From NCBI GenBank assembly GCA_030765685.1, contig JAVCCB010000016.1, positions 1 to 40,751 of the forward strand: a DNA stretch of 40,751 nucleotides. The letters run 5' to 3'. This document shows positions 24,433 through 33,428 of the stretch, one piece after another. The translations under genes were made by a program, and so were the position numbers. The notes under the pieces are model-generated. The model saw nothing but the letters and a program-made list of their open reading frames with translations. It did not search any database and was not told where the DNA came from. Numbering within the stretch: position 1 is the first letter of the stretch; the number at the start of each line of letters is the position of its first letter. The DNA comes from Candidatus Tantalella remota (GTDB taxonomy: Bacteria > Omnitrophota > Gorgyraeia > Tantalellales > Tantalellaceae).

Positions 24433-24474
24433 TGAACCCAAAACCTAAGACCCAACACCCAGCACCAGTTTTTA
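24433..24474. repeat. Heptamer array after the ppdK stop codon (GGGTCTT family)
   Basis: On the minus strand, units TGGTGCT, GGGTGTT, GGGTCTT, AGGTTTT and GGGTTCA follow in 7-nt register, beginning 4 nt after the ppdK stop. Confidence 0.82.
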
Positions 24475-27180
24475 TCCATCTATCCCGGCCTGCGCCGCAG
24501 CGAGTTTCGCTATCGGTACGCGGAACGGTGAACAGCTTACGTAGTTGAGTCCGGCTTTAACAAAAAACTTCACCGAATCCGGATCTCCGCCATGCTCTCC
24601 GCAAACACCACATTTAAGGTTCTTGCGGGTCTGACGGCCTCTGTCCACGCCGCACTGCACCAGCTGGCCCACGCCTTCCTGGTCGATAGACGCGAACGGA
24701 TCAACCTTAAGCACTTTCGACTCGAGGTATTCCGGAAGGAAAGACCCGATATCGTCACGGCTGTAGCCGAACGTCATCTGAGTAAGATCGTTCGTACCGA
24801 AAGAGAAGAACTCCGCTTTCTCTGCTACCGTATCGGCGACCAGAGTAGCGCGGGGTATCTCCATCATCGTACCTACCAGGTACTTGACTTTAGATTTCCT
24901 GGCCTTGATTATAGCGTCGGCCACTTCACGGGTGATGTTCTCCAAGATATCATATTCCTCTTTTGTACCGATAAGCGGTATCATGATCTCAGGAAGCACT
25001 TTCACGCCTTTCTTGGCCACGTTGCACGCCGCCTCTATTATAGCCGTTACCTGCATCCTGCAGATCTCCGGATAAGTGATCGAAAGGCGGCAGCCCCTGT
25101 GCCCGAGCATGGGATTCATCTCATGCAGCGCGGCTACTTTCGCTTTCACTATAGCCGAAGTGGTCTTCAGCCTCTTTGCCATCTTCTTCTGTCCGTCAGC
25201 GTCGTTCGGAAGGAACTCATGAAGCGGCGGATCCAAGAGACGGATGGTAACAGGAAACCCGCTCATCGCCTTGAATATACCTTCAAAATCCTTCCTCTGG
25301 TACGGAAGAAGTTTTTTCAGCGCTTTTTCACGGCCCGCCTGGTCCTCGGCGAGGATCATCTCGCGGATAGCCCATATCCTGTCGCCTTCGAAGAACATGT
25401 GCTCAGTACGCGTAAGTCCTATACCCTCGGCACCGAACAGGACAGCGTTAGACGCGTCTTTCGGAGTATCGGCATTGGTCCTTACTTTGATCTTCCTGTA
25501 TTTGTCGGACCATTTCATGACGTCCTTGAACATCTTGCAGATAGGATTTTTAAGAGCTGCCTTATTGCCATGTATTATCCCCAGAACTACAGGAGACGCG
25601 GACGTGGCTACCTCGCCGGTGATGATCTCACCGGTGGTACCGTCTATAGAGATCACCTCGTGGTTCTTAATCGTCTTCGAACCGACCTTGATCTGCTTTT
25701 TGTTATAGTCGATGTTAAGCGCTCCGCAACCGACAACACAGCATTTCCCCCAACCGCGGGCTACAACTGCCGCGTGCGAGGTCATACCTCCGGTAGAAGT
25801 AAGAATGGCTTCCGCCGCCCACATACCGCTTACGTCTTCGGGAGACGTCTCTTTCCTGACAAGGATGACCTTTTTCCCGGAAGCCGCCACCTTTTCCGCG
25901 TCCTCAGCGGTAAAGCAGACCTGGCCGTATGCCGCTCCGGGTCCGGCTGGCAGCCCTTTAGCTACTGCCTTCTTCGCGGCTATCGCGGCCGCTTTGTCTT
26001 TAAGATCGAATATCGGGAAAAGAAGCTGATTAAGATGGTCGCCTTCTATCCTCTGGATAGCTGTCTTGTCGTTTATCAGCTTTTCTTTCACCATATCAAC
26101 GGCGATCTTCACAGCGGCCAAACCGGTCCTTTTTCCCGTTCTGGTCTGGAGCATGAAAAGTTTGCCTTCCTGTATGGTAAACTCGACGTCCTGCATATCT
26201 TTGTAATGCTTCTCAAGCTTGTGGCGTATGCCATCGAGCTGCTTGTATATCTTCGGCATCTTCTTCCTCAGTGTCGCCAGGGGAAGCGGCGTCCTGATGC
26301 CAGCTACAACATCTTCACCCTGTGCGTTGATAAGATATTCGCCGTAGAACTCGTTGGTCCCGTCCGCGGGGTTCCTGGTAAAAGCTACGCCCGTACCGGA
26401 AGAGTCTCCCATGTTGCCGAAAGCCATCGCCTGTACGTTCACGGCCGTACCTTTCAGGCCGGAAAGTTTGTTGATGCGGCGGTATGCTACCGCTCTCGGG
26501 ATGTTCCATGACTTGATAACGGCATCGACAGCGTAACCGAGCTGTGTGCGGGCGTCCGTCGGGAAGTTCTTACCAACGAACTTCTTGTATACTTTCTTAT
26601 ACGCCGCGACGACCTCTTTGAGCTCTTTCACTGTGAGGTCCGTGTCGAGTTTCCTTTTGTACTTCTTCTTTATCCTCGAGAGTTCTTCCTCGAAATATTC
26701 ATGGTCGACACCCATACATACGTCGCCGAACATGTTTATGAACCGGCGGTATGAATCCCAGCCCATTCTCTCATTTTTAGTCTTGGCTATAAGGCCTTCG
26801 ACTACCTCGTCGTTTATGCCAAGATTGAGGACTGTGTCCATCATGCCGGGCATAGATACTGCCGCGCCGGAACGCACCGACACCAGAAGAGGCGATTTCG
26901 GGTCGCCGAGTTTCGCGCCCATCTCCTTCTCGAGTTTCTTGATATTAGCGTCGATCTGCTTCGCCAGCTCGGAAGGTTTCTTATTTCCGTGCGTGTAGAA
27001 ATGGTCGCAGACGTCAGTTGAAATAGTAAATCCCGGGGGTACCGGAACGCCTATACTTGCCATCTCGGCCAGGTTAGCGCCCTTTCCGCCCAGAAGCTCT
27101 TTCATAGAAGCTTTACCTTCAGATTTTCCTTTTCCGAAAAAGTAAACGTATTTCTTTCCTTTTGTGGTTTTCTTCGCCAT
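24472..27180 (-). CDS. ppdK: Pyruvate, phosphate dikinase
   Basis: A 902-residue enzyme of the expected length. It interconverts pyruvate + ATP + Pi with PEP + AMP + PPi, and serves as a reversible glycolytic/gluconeogenic step in anaerobes. The N-terminal ATP-grasp domain begins ELLGGKGANLAEMASIGVPVPPGFTIST. The swivelling phosphohistidine is H469 in GGMTSHAAVVARGWGK. The C-terminal PEP-binding barrel holds MLGHRGCRL, EFFSFGTNDLTQMTFGYSRDD and the catalytic Cys in CGVCGEHGGDP. AAGGAG lies 10 nt before the ATG. It follows glyQS by 58 nt and is probably the last gene of the ybeZ-ppdK run. Confidence 0.97.
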   Translation of the reverse strand: MAKKTTKGKKYVYFFGKGKSEGKASMKELLGGKGANLAEMASIGVPVPPGFTISTDVCDHFYTHGNKKPSELAKQIDANIKKLEKEMGAKLGDPKSPLLVSVRSGAAVSMPGMMDTVLNLGINDEVVEGLIAKTKNERMGWDSYRRFINMFGDVCMGVDHEYFEEELSRIKKKYKRKLDTDLTVKELKEVVAAYKKVYKKFVGKNFPTDARTQLGYAVDAVIKSWNIPRAVAYRRINKLSGLKGTAVNVQAMAFGNMGDSSGTGVAFTRNPADGTNEFYGEYLINAQGEDVVAGIRTPLPLATLRKKMPKIYKQLDGIRHKLEKHYKDMQDVEFTIQEGKLFMLQTRTGKRTGLAAVKIAVDMVKEKLINDKTAIQRIEGDHLNQLLFPIFDLKDKAAAIAAKKAVAKGLPAGPGAAYGQVCFTAEDAEKVAASGKKVILVRKETSPEDVSGMWAAEAILTSTGGMTSHAAVVARGWGKCCVVGCGALNIDYNKKQIKVGSKTIKNHEVISIDGTTGEIITGEVATSASPVVLGIIHGNKAALKNPICKMFKDVMKWSDKYRKIKVRTNADTPKDASNAVLFGAEGIGLTRTEHMFFEGDRIWAIREMILAEDQAGREKALKKLLPYQRKDFEGIFKAMSGFPVTIRLLDPPLHEFLPNDADGQKKMAKRLKTTSAIVKAKVAALHEMNPMLGHRGCRLSITYPEICRMQVTAIIEAACNVAKKGVKVLPEIMIPLIGTKEEYDILENITREVADAIIKARKSKVKYLVGTMMEIPRATLVADTVAEKAEFFSFGTNDLTQMTFGYSRDDIGSFLPEYLESKVLKVDPFASIDQEGVGQLVQCGVDRGRQTRKNLKCGVCGEHGGDPDSVKFFVKAGLNYVSCSPFRVPIAKLAAAQAGIDG

Positions 27181-27238
27181 CTTTTTCTTTCTCCTTCTTG
27201 GGTTCGCGATCCACTACGCTCCGGTTCGGAGGAACGGG

Positions 27239-28591
27239 TTAATCGCAGTTTAGGTTCTCTTTAAAATATTCTTTCAGCCTGGAGACGTCCATTCGCTCCT
27301 GCTCCATTGTGTCCCTGTGCCTTATCGTTACCTTATTGTCGGTAAGCGAATCGACGTCTACCGTAAGACAGTAAGGCGTGCCTATTTCGTCCTGGCGACG
27401 GTAAAGCTTACCGATAGCCGCCGTGTCGTCATACACGACCCTGTAGTTCCCGCTGACGTCGTCACGGATCTTTCTGGCCATCTCAACTATTTCAGGCCTA
27501 TTCTTTAAAAGCGGCAGTACCGCTATTTTTATCGGCGCCAGTCGCTTGTCAATGGACAGGTACACGCGCGGTCGTTCGTTGACGGTCTCTTTTCTGTAAG
27601 CGTCCACAAGAAAAGCAAGCACCGCCCTGTCCACTCCGCCGGAAGGCTCTATGACATAAGGTGTATAATGCTTCTCTTCGGCCGCGTCAAAATATGTAAG
27701 CTCATGCCCGCTTATCTCGGAATGCTTTTTAAGATCGAAATCCGTCCTGTTGGCTATGCCCTCAAGCTCGGACCATCCCATCGGAAAAAGGTATTCGACG
27801 TCATGGCAACGTTTGGAATAGTGCGCCAGCTCATCTTTAGCGTGCTCCCTCAGACGGAGGTTCTCTTCACGAATACCCAGAGAATGATACCATGCCTTGC
27901 GGGCTTCTACCCAGTACTCGTACCACTCGTCGTCTTCCCCGGGTTTGACGAAAAACTCCAGCTCCATCTGTTCGAACTCCCTGCTGCGAAACGTGAAGTT
28001 ACCCGTAGTTATCTCGTTGCGGAACGATTTGCCTATCTGGGCAACACCGAACGGCAGCTTGCGGCGGCTCGAGGTCAGTATGTTCGCGAAATTCACGAAT
28101 ATCCCCTGCGCGGTCTCCGGTCTGAGATACACGTCCTGCGCGCTGCCTTCTACGGAGCCCACCTGGGTCTTGAACATAAGGTTAAAACTTTTCGGATCGG
28201 TCAGTTCTCCGCCGCATTCCGGACAACGGTCACCCTCGAGCTTGTCTATACGAAACCTTTTTCTGCAGCCGCGACAGTCGACCATCATGTCGGCAAAAGA
28301 CGCGACATGCCCCGACGCTTTCCAGGTCTGGGGATTCATCAGGATAGCGGCATCAAGCCCTTCGACGTCACTGCGATCATAGACCATGCTCTTCCACCAC
28401 TGGTCCTTGACGTTCCTCTTGAGTTCCACCCCGAGAGGCCCGTAGTCCCACACGCTGCCTATACCGCCGTAAATCTCGCTGTCCTGGAATATAAAACCGC
28501 GCCTCTTGCAGAGGTTGGCAATATCCTTAAGGCCAACGTTAACTACTTCCGCCTGCTTAACCTTGTTCTTCTTGTCTTCTTTTTTTCCCAT
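27239..28591 (-). CDS. glyQS: Glycyl-tRNA synthetase, dimeric class II type
   Basis: A 450-residue single-chain glycyl-tRNA synthetase of the alpha2 type (not the alpha2beta2 GlyQ+GlyS type). N-terminal ANLCKRRGFIFQDSEIYGGIGSVWDYGPLG is diagnostic. A zinc-finger insertion uses CRGCRKRF...CPECGG. Class II motif 2 is FRNEITTGNFTFRSREFEQMELEFF and motif 3 is PSGGVDRAVLAFL. The C-terminal anticodon-binding domain starts near 350. GGGAG lies 3 nt before the ATG. It is 43 nt after recO; the whole gap is a heptamer array plus the ribosome-binding site. Confidence 0.97.
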   Translation of the reverse strand: MGKKEDKKNKVKQAEVVNVGLKDIANLCKRRGFIFQDSEIYGGIGSVWDYGPLGVELKRNVKDQWWKSMVYDRSDVEGLDAAILMNPQTWKASGHVASFADMMVDCRGCRKRFRIDKLEGDRCPECGGELTDPKSFNLMFKTQVGSVEGSAQDVYLRPETAQGIFVNFANILTSSRRKLPFGVAQIGKSFRNEITTGNFTFRSREFEQMELEFFVKPGEDDEWYEYWVEARKAWYHSLGIREENLRLREHAKDELAHYSKRCHDVEYLFPMGWSELEGIANRTDFDLKKHSEISGHELTYFDAAEEKHYTPYVIEPSGGVDRAVLAFLVDAYRKETVNERPRVYLSIDKRLAPIKIAVLPLLKNRPEIVEMARKIRDDVSGNYRVVYDDTAAIGKLYRRQDEIGTPYCLTVDVDSLTDNKVTIRHRDTMEQERMDVSRLKEYFKENLNCD

Positions 28592-28602
28592 TTTCTCCCT
28601 AT

Positions 28603-28637
28603 CTATCTAAAATCTGTCATCTATAATCTGACATCTA
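28603..28637. repeat. Heptamer array anchored on the recO stop codon (TAGATGT/CAGATTT)
   Basis: On the minus strand five units follow in register: TAGATGT, CAGATTA, TAGATGA, CAGATTT, TAGATAG. The TAG of the first is the recO stop codon. The words are related to those flanking the transglutaminase-like gene. Confidence 0.85.
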
Positions 28638-29402
28638 TGTTCTTACCACTCCCGTCTTCTCCAGCTTCTCAAGAAAACCCAATGACTTCATCGGTCTACC
28701 AATATGATATCTTAAAAAACTCTTTAGTGCCGCTTCCGCCTGAGCGCCTACTTCTTTAGACACTTTTATATGCGATGTGCGGCTTAGATCACTTTCTATT
28801 ATCTTTCGCAGAAAATTGACCACTCCGGCGGAGACTTTCACCGCGGTTCTGTCTCTGCCCGCGCAGCCGGGGCATACAACACCGCCGCTCGCCGCGCTAA
28901 AAAGCTGTTCCCCTTCGAGAGGAACGGCGCATACCGTGCACCCTTCGAGCTGGGGTTCCATCCCCAGTGCCGACAAGATCTTGATCTCAAATATCCTGCT
29001 TACCCTTTTCGCGCTGGATGTTCCGCTGAGCATTCGGAGGCTTTCGAGAAGAACGTTGTAAACTTCTTCGTTCACATCGTAATCCTCAGTGACTACGTCT
29101 ATTAATTCTATAAAATAATTGGCGTATGTCAACCTTTCAATTTCTTTTTTCGCGCCTTGAAAGGATTCCAGGGTCTCACACTGCGTGATAAGATCCAGCG
29201 GTTTTTTCTTTTTTTTGTAAAAGAGCAGTGAACATCTTGTAAAAAGCTCGTAATTACCCGCGAACTGGGGATACGGCGCCCTTACTCCCTTAATAACGCC
29301 CCGCACCTTACCGAACTCCCTTGTGTACACCACCAGCACGTAGCTGGTCTCTCTCAAATAGAACCTTCTTAAAATGATCCCTTCAGCTGAGTGGGCTGCC
29401 AT
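28635..29402 (-). CDS. recO: DNA repair protein RecO
   Basis: A 255-residue RecO, the recombination mediator that works with RecR to load RecA on SSB-coated DNA. The N-terminal OB fold starts SAEGIILRRFYLRETSYVLVVYTREFGKVRGVIKG. The zinc site is CTVC...CPGC (about 155-180). The C-terminal RYHIGRPMKSLGFL is typical. Its ATG begins 2 nt after the DUF502 stop, so the two are coupled. The stop codon is the first three bases of a heptamer array. Confidence 0.94.
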   Translation of the reverse strand: MAAHSAEGIILRRFYLRETSYVLVVYTREFGKVRGVIKGVRAPYPQFAGNYELFTRCSLLFYKKKKKPLDLITQCETLESFQGAKKEIERLTYANYFIELIDVVTEDYDVNEEVYNVLLESLRMLSGTSSAKRVSRIFEIKILSALGMEPQLEGCTVCAVPLEGEQLFSAASGGVVCPGCAGRDRTAVKVSAGVVNFLRKIIESDLSRTSHIKVSKEVGAQAEAALKSFLRYHIGRPMKSLGFLEKLEKTGVVRT

Positions 29403-29404
29403 TT

Positions 29405-30067
29405 TTATTCCACCGTGTCCGGCGTTTCATCATCCCGCGAAGATCCGGACAGCGACGGTAATACCGACCCGCCGGATATTATAAGTTTCATGCCGTCCTC
29501 GACGCTCATCTTCATGAACTGTATGCTATCTTTGGGGACCACCAGAAAAAACCCGCTCGTCGGATTCGGCGTCGTCGGGACGAAGACATTTATGCATTCC
29601 GAACCGGTGGCGTTTTTCAGTTCCCCTTTAGTAATGCCTGTAGTGAACCCCAGCGTATAGATCCCCTTGCGCGGGTACTCCAGAAGTACCACCTGCTTAA
29701 ATATAGTCTTCCCGTGCCGCAGCATCGTCGAAAATATCTGCTTTGACGCGTTGTATATCCTCCCCATTATCGGGACCTTAAGCAGGATCTTTTCCCCGAG
29801 AGAGAATGTGCGGTTAATGACCAGGATCTTGGCGCCCCATCCTATCGCCGCTACCGCCAGCATGACACTGAAAAACACGATGACTTTCGCCAAATACACG
29901 TGGTTTTCCCCAGCCACCGGCGCGAAAAGCTTTACCAGAGGGCTCAGTATCGCGTCGTTCAGTTTTATTACCAGGAACCTTATAAGAACGACCGTGACCG
30001 TTATTGGCAGAAGAAGGACTATCCCGTTAAAAAAATTCACGAATACCCTATTACCTAAACTTCGCAT
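29405..30067 (-). CDS. DUF502 family membrane protein
   Basis: A 220-residue inner-membrane protein. Two hydrophobic segments (about 7-27 and 55-75) precede a soluble domain with VPIMGRIYNASKQIFSTML, YPRKGIYTLGFTTG, NVFVPTTPNPTSGFFLVVP and ISGGSVLPS, all recognisable DUF502 motifs. The family is widespread and of unknown biochemical role, with a plant relative involved in trafficking. The ATG at 30067 is preferred, as AGAGGTGG lies just upstream; a GTG two codons earlier is possible. It is in the ybeZ-ppdK run. Confidence 0.9.
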   Translation of the reverse strand: MRSLGNRVFVNFFNGIVLLLPITVTVVLIRFLVIKLNDAILSPLVKLFAPVAGENHVYLAKVIVFFSVMLAVAAIGWGAKILVINRTFSLGEKILLKVPIMGRIYNASKQIFSTMLRHGKTIFKQVVLLEYPRKGIYTLGFTTGITKGELKNATGSECINVFVPTTPNPTSGFFLVVPKDSIQFMKMSVEDGMKLIISGGSVLPSLSGSSRDDETPDTVE

Positions 30068-30096
30068 GACCACCTCTGTTTTTTAAAGCCAAAAAA

Positions 30097-30816
30097 CTAC
30101 ATAAGTACCTGAAACATAAGAAGCGATATTAGAGCTCCCAGAACGCTTCCCGCTATGACCTCCCACAGCGTATGTATTCCGTTGCCTACCCGGCTTTTCG
30201 CTATGAGTAGCGCCAGCAGGAACACAAGTATGCTTACAAGAGCGTTCGCCGTCAGCACCGTTACCGCTATCCATACCGCGAATGCCACCGCCGAATGCCC
30301 GCTCGGCATACCTCCGCGCAAAAGACGCTCTTCCCGCCGTATGATCTTTATCGCCAGGACCAGTCCCACCACTACCAAAAACGTAATAAACGTCACATGC
30401 CACGGGGACTGTTTTATCCTCATGAATATCCCGCCCAGCTGGCCTCCCGCGCGTTTTACTATCAGGATGTACCCTACTATCACCGCGTTGACAGAACTGA
30501 CGAACACCGCACCGGCTGCTATGTCCTTGCTGATCTTGGCCAGCGGATTATAGTCACTGCTGATAAGGTCTATGGCGTGCTCTATCGCCGTATTGAACAT
30601 CTCGGCGACCAGGACGAACATTACCGCGAAACACAGGAACATGAACTCCATAAAATTGAAATTAAAATATATTCCGGCTATCAGGACAAGAAACCCCACC
30701 AGAAAATGGACACGCATGTTCCTTTCCGATTTGAGAGCGTGTACTATACCCTCAAGAGCGGCATTGACGCTATGGCCGAATCCTTCGTTATAAAAATTTT
30801 CTGACTTTTTTTGCAA
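30097..30816 (-). CDS. Diacylglycerol kinase-PAP2 phosphatase fusion
   Basis: A 239-residue fusion of two membrane lipid enzymes. Residues 1-118 are a DgkA/UDPK-like kinase: FNTAIEHAIDLIS after AEM is the family signature and KISKDIAAGAVFVSS the C-terminal motif. Residues about 125-239 form a PAP2-type domain with GGMPSGHSAVAF and KSRVGNGIHTLWEVIAG; the usual Asp after the second His is Glu here. The kinase phosphorylates undecaprenol or diacylglycerol and the phosphatase removes phosphate, so one chain could cycle both ways. The start is TTG with AGGAGGG just upstream, overlapping ybeY by 29 nt. Confidence 0.88.
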   Translation of the reverse strand: MQKKSENFYNEGFGHSVNAALEGIVHALKSERNMRVHFLVGFLVLIAGIYFNFNFMEFMFLCFAVMFVLVAEMFNTAIEHAIDLISSDYNPLAKISKDIAAGAVFVSSVNAVIVGYILIVKRAGGQLGGIFMRIKQSPWHVTFITFLVVVGLVLAIKIIRREERLLRGGMPSGHSAVAFAVWIAVTVLTANALVSILVFLLALLIAKSRVGNGIHTLWEVIAGSVLGALISLLMFQVLM

Positions 30817-31219
30817 GTCCCTCCTCTTTCGCGCGCATCACTTTTCTAGTTTTCTCCGACGTGTCGTCATAACCGTCAAGATGCAGGATGCCGTGTATTA
30901 CATAAAGCACCGTCTCCTCTGTGAACGTCGCACCGTAAACCCGGGCGTTACTCGCCGCTTTGTCGGTACATATCGCGATGTCTCCGTCGAACCGGCTCTT
31001 ATTCTTCTCCGGAGAAAAAGCCAGGACATCGGTCGAATTATCCCGGCCGGTGTATCTCCGGTTCAGCGCGCGCATCTTCTGGCTGCTGAAAAACACTATA
31101 TTAACCTCGCCGTCCTTCTTCTTTAATACCTTGAAGACTTCGGCAGCAACCTTCCCTACCTTTGAAAGATCAATTCTTCTTTTTTTGTTTAGGTTTTCGC
31201 TGTTTACCGTTATCGTCAT
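30788..31219 (-). CDS. ybeY: Endoribonuclease YbeY
   Basis: A 143-residue YbeY, a metal-dependent RNase needed for 16S rRNA 3' maturation and ribosome quality control. Conserved NRRYTGRDNSTDVLAFS is at 53-69. The metal motif reads HGILHLDGYDD at 109-119, where the family standard ends in His, so H109 and H113 are present but the third ligand is D119. The ATG at 31219 gives the normal length; the frame extends to 31267 inside yqfF. It overlaps the yqfF end by 50 nt and dgkA by 29 nt, a tightly packed arrangement with its usual partners. Confidence 0.92.
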   Translation of the reverse strand: MTITVNSENLNKKRRIDLSKVGKVAAEVFKVLKKKDGEVNIVFFSSQKMRALNRRYTGRDNSTDVLAFSPEKNKSRFDGDIAICTDKAASNARVYGATFTEETVLYVIHGILHLDGYDDTSEKTRKVMRAKEEGLAKKVRKFL

Positions 31220-33428
31220 TTTTAGGCGTCTCTTCAGAGTTTTTGTCCGTTTCTTCGGGATAATCAAGCCTCGTGTGAAAGGTCCCCATGAGCACCCTCA
31301 CAAAACTGTCCGCGATATCATGCATGTCCCTGAGCGTAAGATCGCACCCATCCAGCTGGGCGTCTATGAACTTGTTGTTGACTATTTTCTTTACCAGATT
31401 CCGTATGCTTGCCGGCGTCGGCTCATTAAGCGTCCGGCTTGAAGCCTCGACCGAATCGGCCAGAAGTATTATCGCGCTTTCCTTGGTCTGCGGTTTCGGC
31501 CCTGGGTACCTGAAGTTCTCCTCGTCAATAACCGTGCCGTTTTCGGACTTTTCAAGCGCCTTCTGGTAAAAATACGATATGCGGCTATCGCCGTGATGCT
31601 GTGTTATAAAATCCACTATTTTGTTGTTAAGCTTGTACTGCTTCGCCATCTCCACACCGTCCTTGACGTGCTTGCCTATGATAAGGGCGCTCATCGAAGG
31701 CGTAAGCGTCGCGTGCCGGGATCCCACGCCCATCTCGTTCTCACTAAAATATTCGGCCTTGGGTATCTTCCCTATATCGTGGTAATACGCTCCCACCCTG
31801 GCCAGAAGGCTGTTAGCGCCTATTGAATCACAGGCAGCTTCCGCCAGGTTCCCGACCATAATGCTGTGATGATACGTGCCAGGCGCCTCTATCGCGAGTT
31901 TCTTAAGAAGCGGATGGTTAAGGTCCGACAGCTCCAACAGGCTTATGTTAGTGGGCACTTTAAAGAGATATTCGAACACCGGCAAAAGCCCCATGACGAT
32001 GAACCCTGAGAGTATACCGCTGGCTATTCCCCACGCGCCATCCTTCACAAAGAAATCCATCTGCATACCGTTCACAAGGCCAATACACACTATCGCGAGG
32101 CATTTCGCTACTCCCGCGAGAAGTCCCGCCCACAATATCCTCGCCCGCCGGCGGGCACCTTTGACCGCGAACATACCGACGGTGCTTCCGACCAGAAGCA
32201 CAAGCGTTATGTCCGGTATCTTGCCCCCGAAGATGAGTGAAAGAAAAACACTCATCAGGACAACTATCAGGAACGCCGTATTAAAGCTCACCAGAAGCGT
32301 TATCAGCATGCCTATACCGGCCATCGGTATAAAATAGCTGGGCTGCGGGGAGTTAAGAACGACATCCGCTATGATCAGCATGAAAAGCATATTTATCAGT
32401 ACTATCGCTATATTTTTTGTCTCGGACAGAAAATCGACTTTCTGGGAGAAGGTCGTGTATATCACCGCGACCATGCTCAGCAAAAGGAATAAAAGAAGCA
32501 CTCCCAGAAGAAATGTAGGACGCGTGTCCTGACGGAACAGGCTCCTGAGCTGCGCTATCTGGGTGATGTTTCGGCCGTCCACCCTCATTCCCTTTTCCAC
32601 TATAAGCTCGTTCTTTTTCACTTTCCAGCTGCGCGCCACCGACTTGACGCTTTCGAGGGCTTCTTTTTTATAGGCTTCGGTCTTCTTATCATCCAGTTTC
32701 ACGTTGGGTACCACGTAGCCGCTTATGACCGACGCGAGAGCCTGCCTCGTCCTTCTGTCCCCGCCCACAACCTGGTCGTTGACGTATTCTTCGACGGTCC
32801 TAGTGACCTTACCTTTATCAAGAAGGTCTTCCGGGCGGCGTTCAACTTCGATGTCGGCTTCGATGTCGGCTATCGCGACCTTTTCGGTATTCTTCCCCTT
32901 CAGATAGATAAGATCGTCTTCGTGTATATACCCTAGCAGGAACACGTTTCTCAATACATTATGTGATACTTCTTTAAGCTTTTCAGTATCGGGATATTCA
33001 ACAAGGCTCCTCAGGTTCCTGTCGGAGAATTCCACGTCTACACTCTCACGCAGGAACTTTACCTGCTCAGACACGGGTATCTCCTGCGCTCTCTCCTGGG
33101 AAAGAGCGGCGAAAAAGTCGTCTATCCCGGAAGTGGCCTTCTCTTCGGCACTTACATCCCGCTGCGCCCAGAACGGCACGGCTCCCACCGAAGTTTCCTT
33201 AGCTTTTTGGGTGCTTTCCTCGTCGACACCCCAGAAATAAGTAAAGTCGTACGGAGCATACACGTTCTTAAGCGATACGTCGCCTTCGTGTATGTTTACC
33301 TGAAACAGCGCCGGGCCCAAAAAGAGGACGCCAAGTACCGTCATAAAAAAAACAAGTACCATGAGTATGGATATGGTCTCTTTTTTTACGGCTATCTTTT
33401 TAAACGCGGATATCTTAGATTTCTGCAT
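31170..33428 (-). CDS. 7TM-HD membrane phosphohydrolase (YqfF/PgpH family)
   Basis: A 752-residue protein. One N-terminal membrane helix is followed by a 7TMR-HDED extracellular domain (about 45-300), seven helices (about 305-490) and a cytoplasmic HD domain with HHSIMVGNLAEAA and YYHDIGK (H550, D551). Related PgpH degrades cyclic di-AMP, so it is a likely second-messenger phosphodiesterase. The C-terminal tail is basic (KQRKPKQKKKN). The ATG overlaps the ybeZ stop by 14 nt. The ybeZ-yqfF-ybeY order is conserved in many bacteria. Confidence 0.93.
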   Translation of the reverse strand: MQKSKISAFKKIAVKKETISILMVLVFFMTVLGVLFLGPALFQVNIHEGDVSLKNVYAPYDFTYFWGVDEESTQKAKETSVGAVPFWAQRDVSAEEKATSGIDDFFAALSQERAQEIPVSEQVKFLRESVDVEFSDRNLRSLVEYPDTEKLKEVSHNVLRNVFLLGYIHEDDLIYLKGKNTEKVAIADIEADIEVERRPEDLLDKGKVTRTVEEYVNDQVVGGDRRTRQALASVISGYVVPNVKLDDKKTEAYKKEALESVKSVARSWKVKKNELIVEKGMRVDGRNITQIAQLRSLFRQDTRPTFLLGVLLLFLLLSMVAVIYTTFSQKVDFLSETKNIAIVLINMLFMLIIADVVLNSPQPSYFIPMAGIGMLITLLVSFNTAFLIVVLMSVFLSLIFGGKIPDITLVLLVGSTVGMFAVKGARRRARILWAGLLAGVAKCLAIVCIGLVNGMQMDFFVKDGAWGIASGILSGFIVMGLLPVFEYLFKVPTNISLLELSDLNHPLLKKLAIEAPGTYHHSIMVGNLAEAACDSIGANSLLARVGAYYHDIGKIPKAEYFSENEMGVGSRHATLTPSMSALIIGKHVKDGVEMAKQYKLNNKIVDFITQHHGDSRISYFYQKALEKSENGTVIDEENFRYPGPKPQTKESAIILLADSVEASSRTLNEPTPASIRNLVKKIVNNKFIDAQLDGCDLTLRDMHDIADSFVRVLMGTFHTRLDYPEETDKNSEETPKNDDNGKQRKPKQKKKN

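Noticed and set aside
24592..26511. Long plus-strand open frame of 639 codons
   Set aside because: It lies entirely antisense to ppdK, whose motifs are full length, and its translation has no protein-like features.
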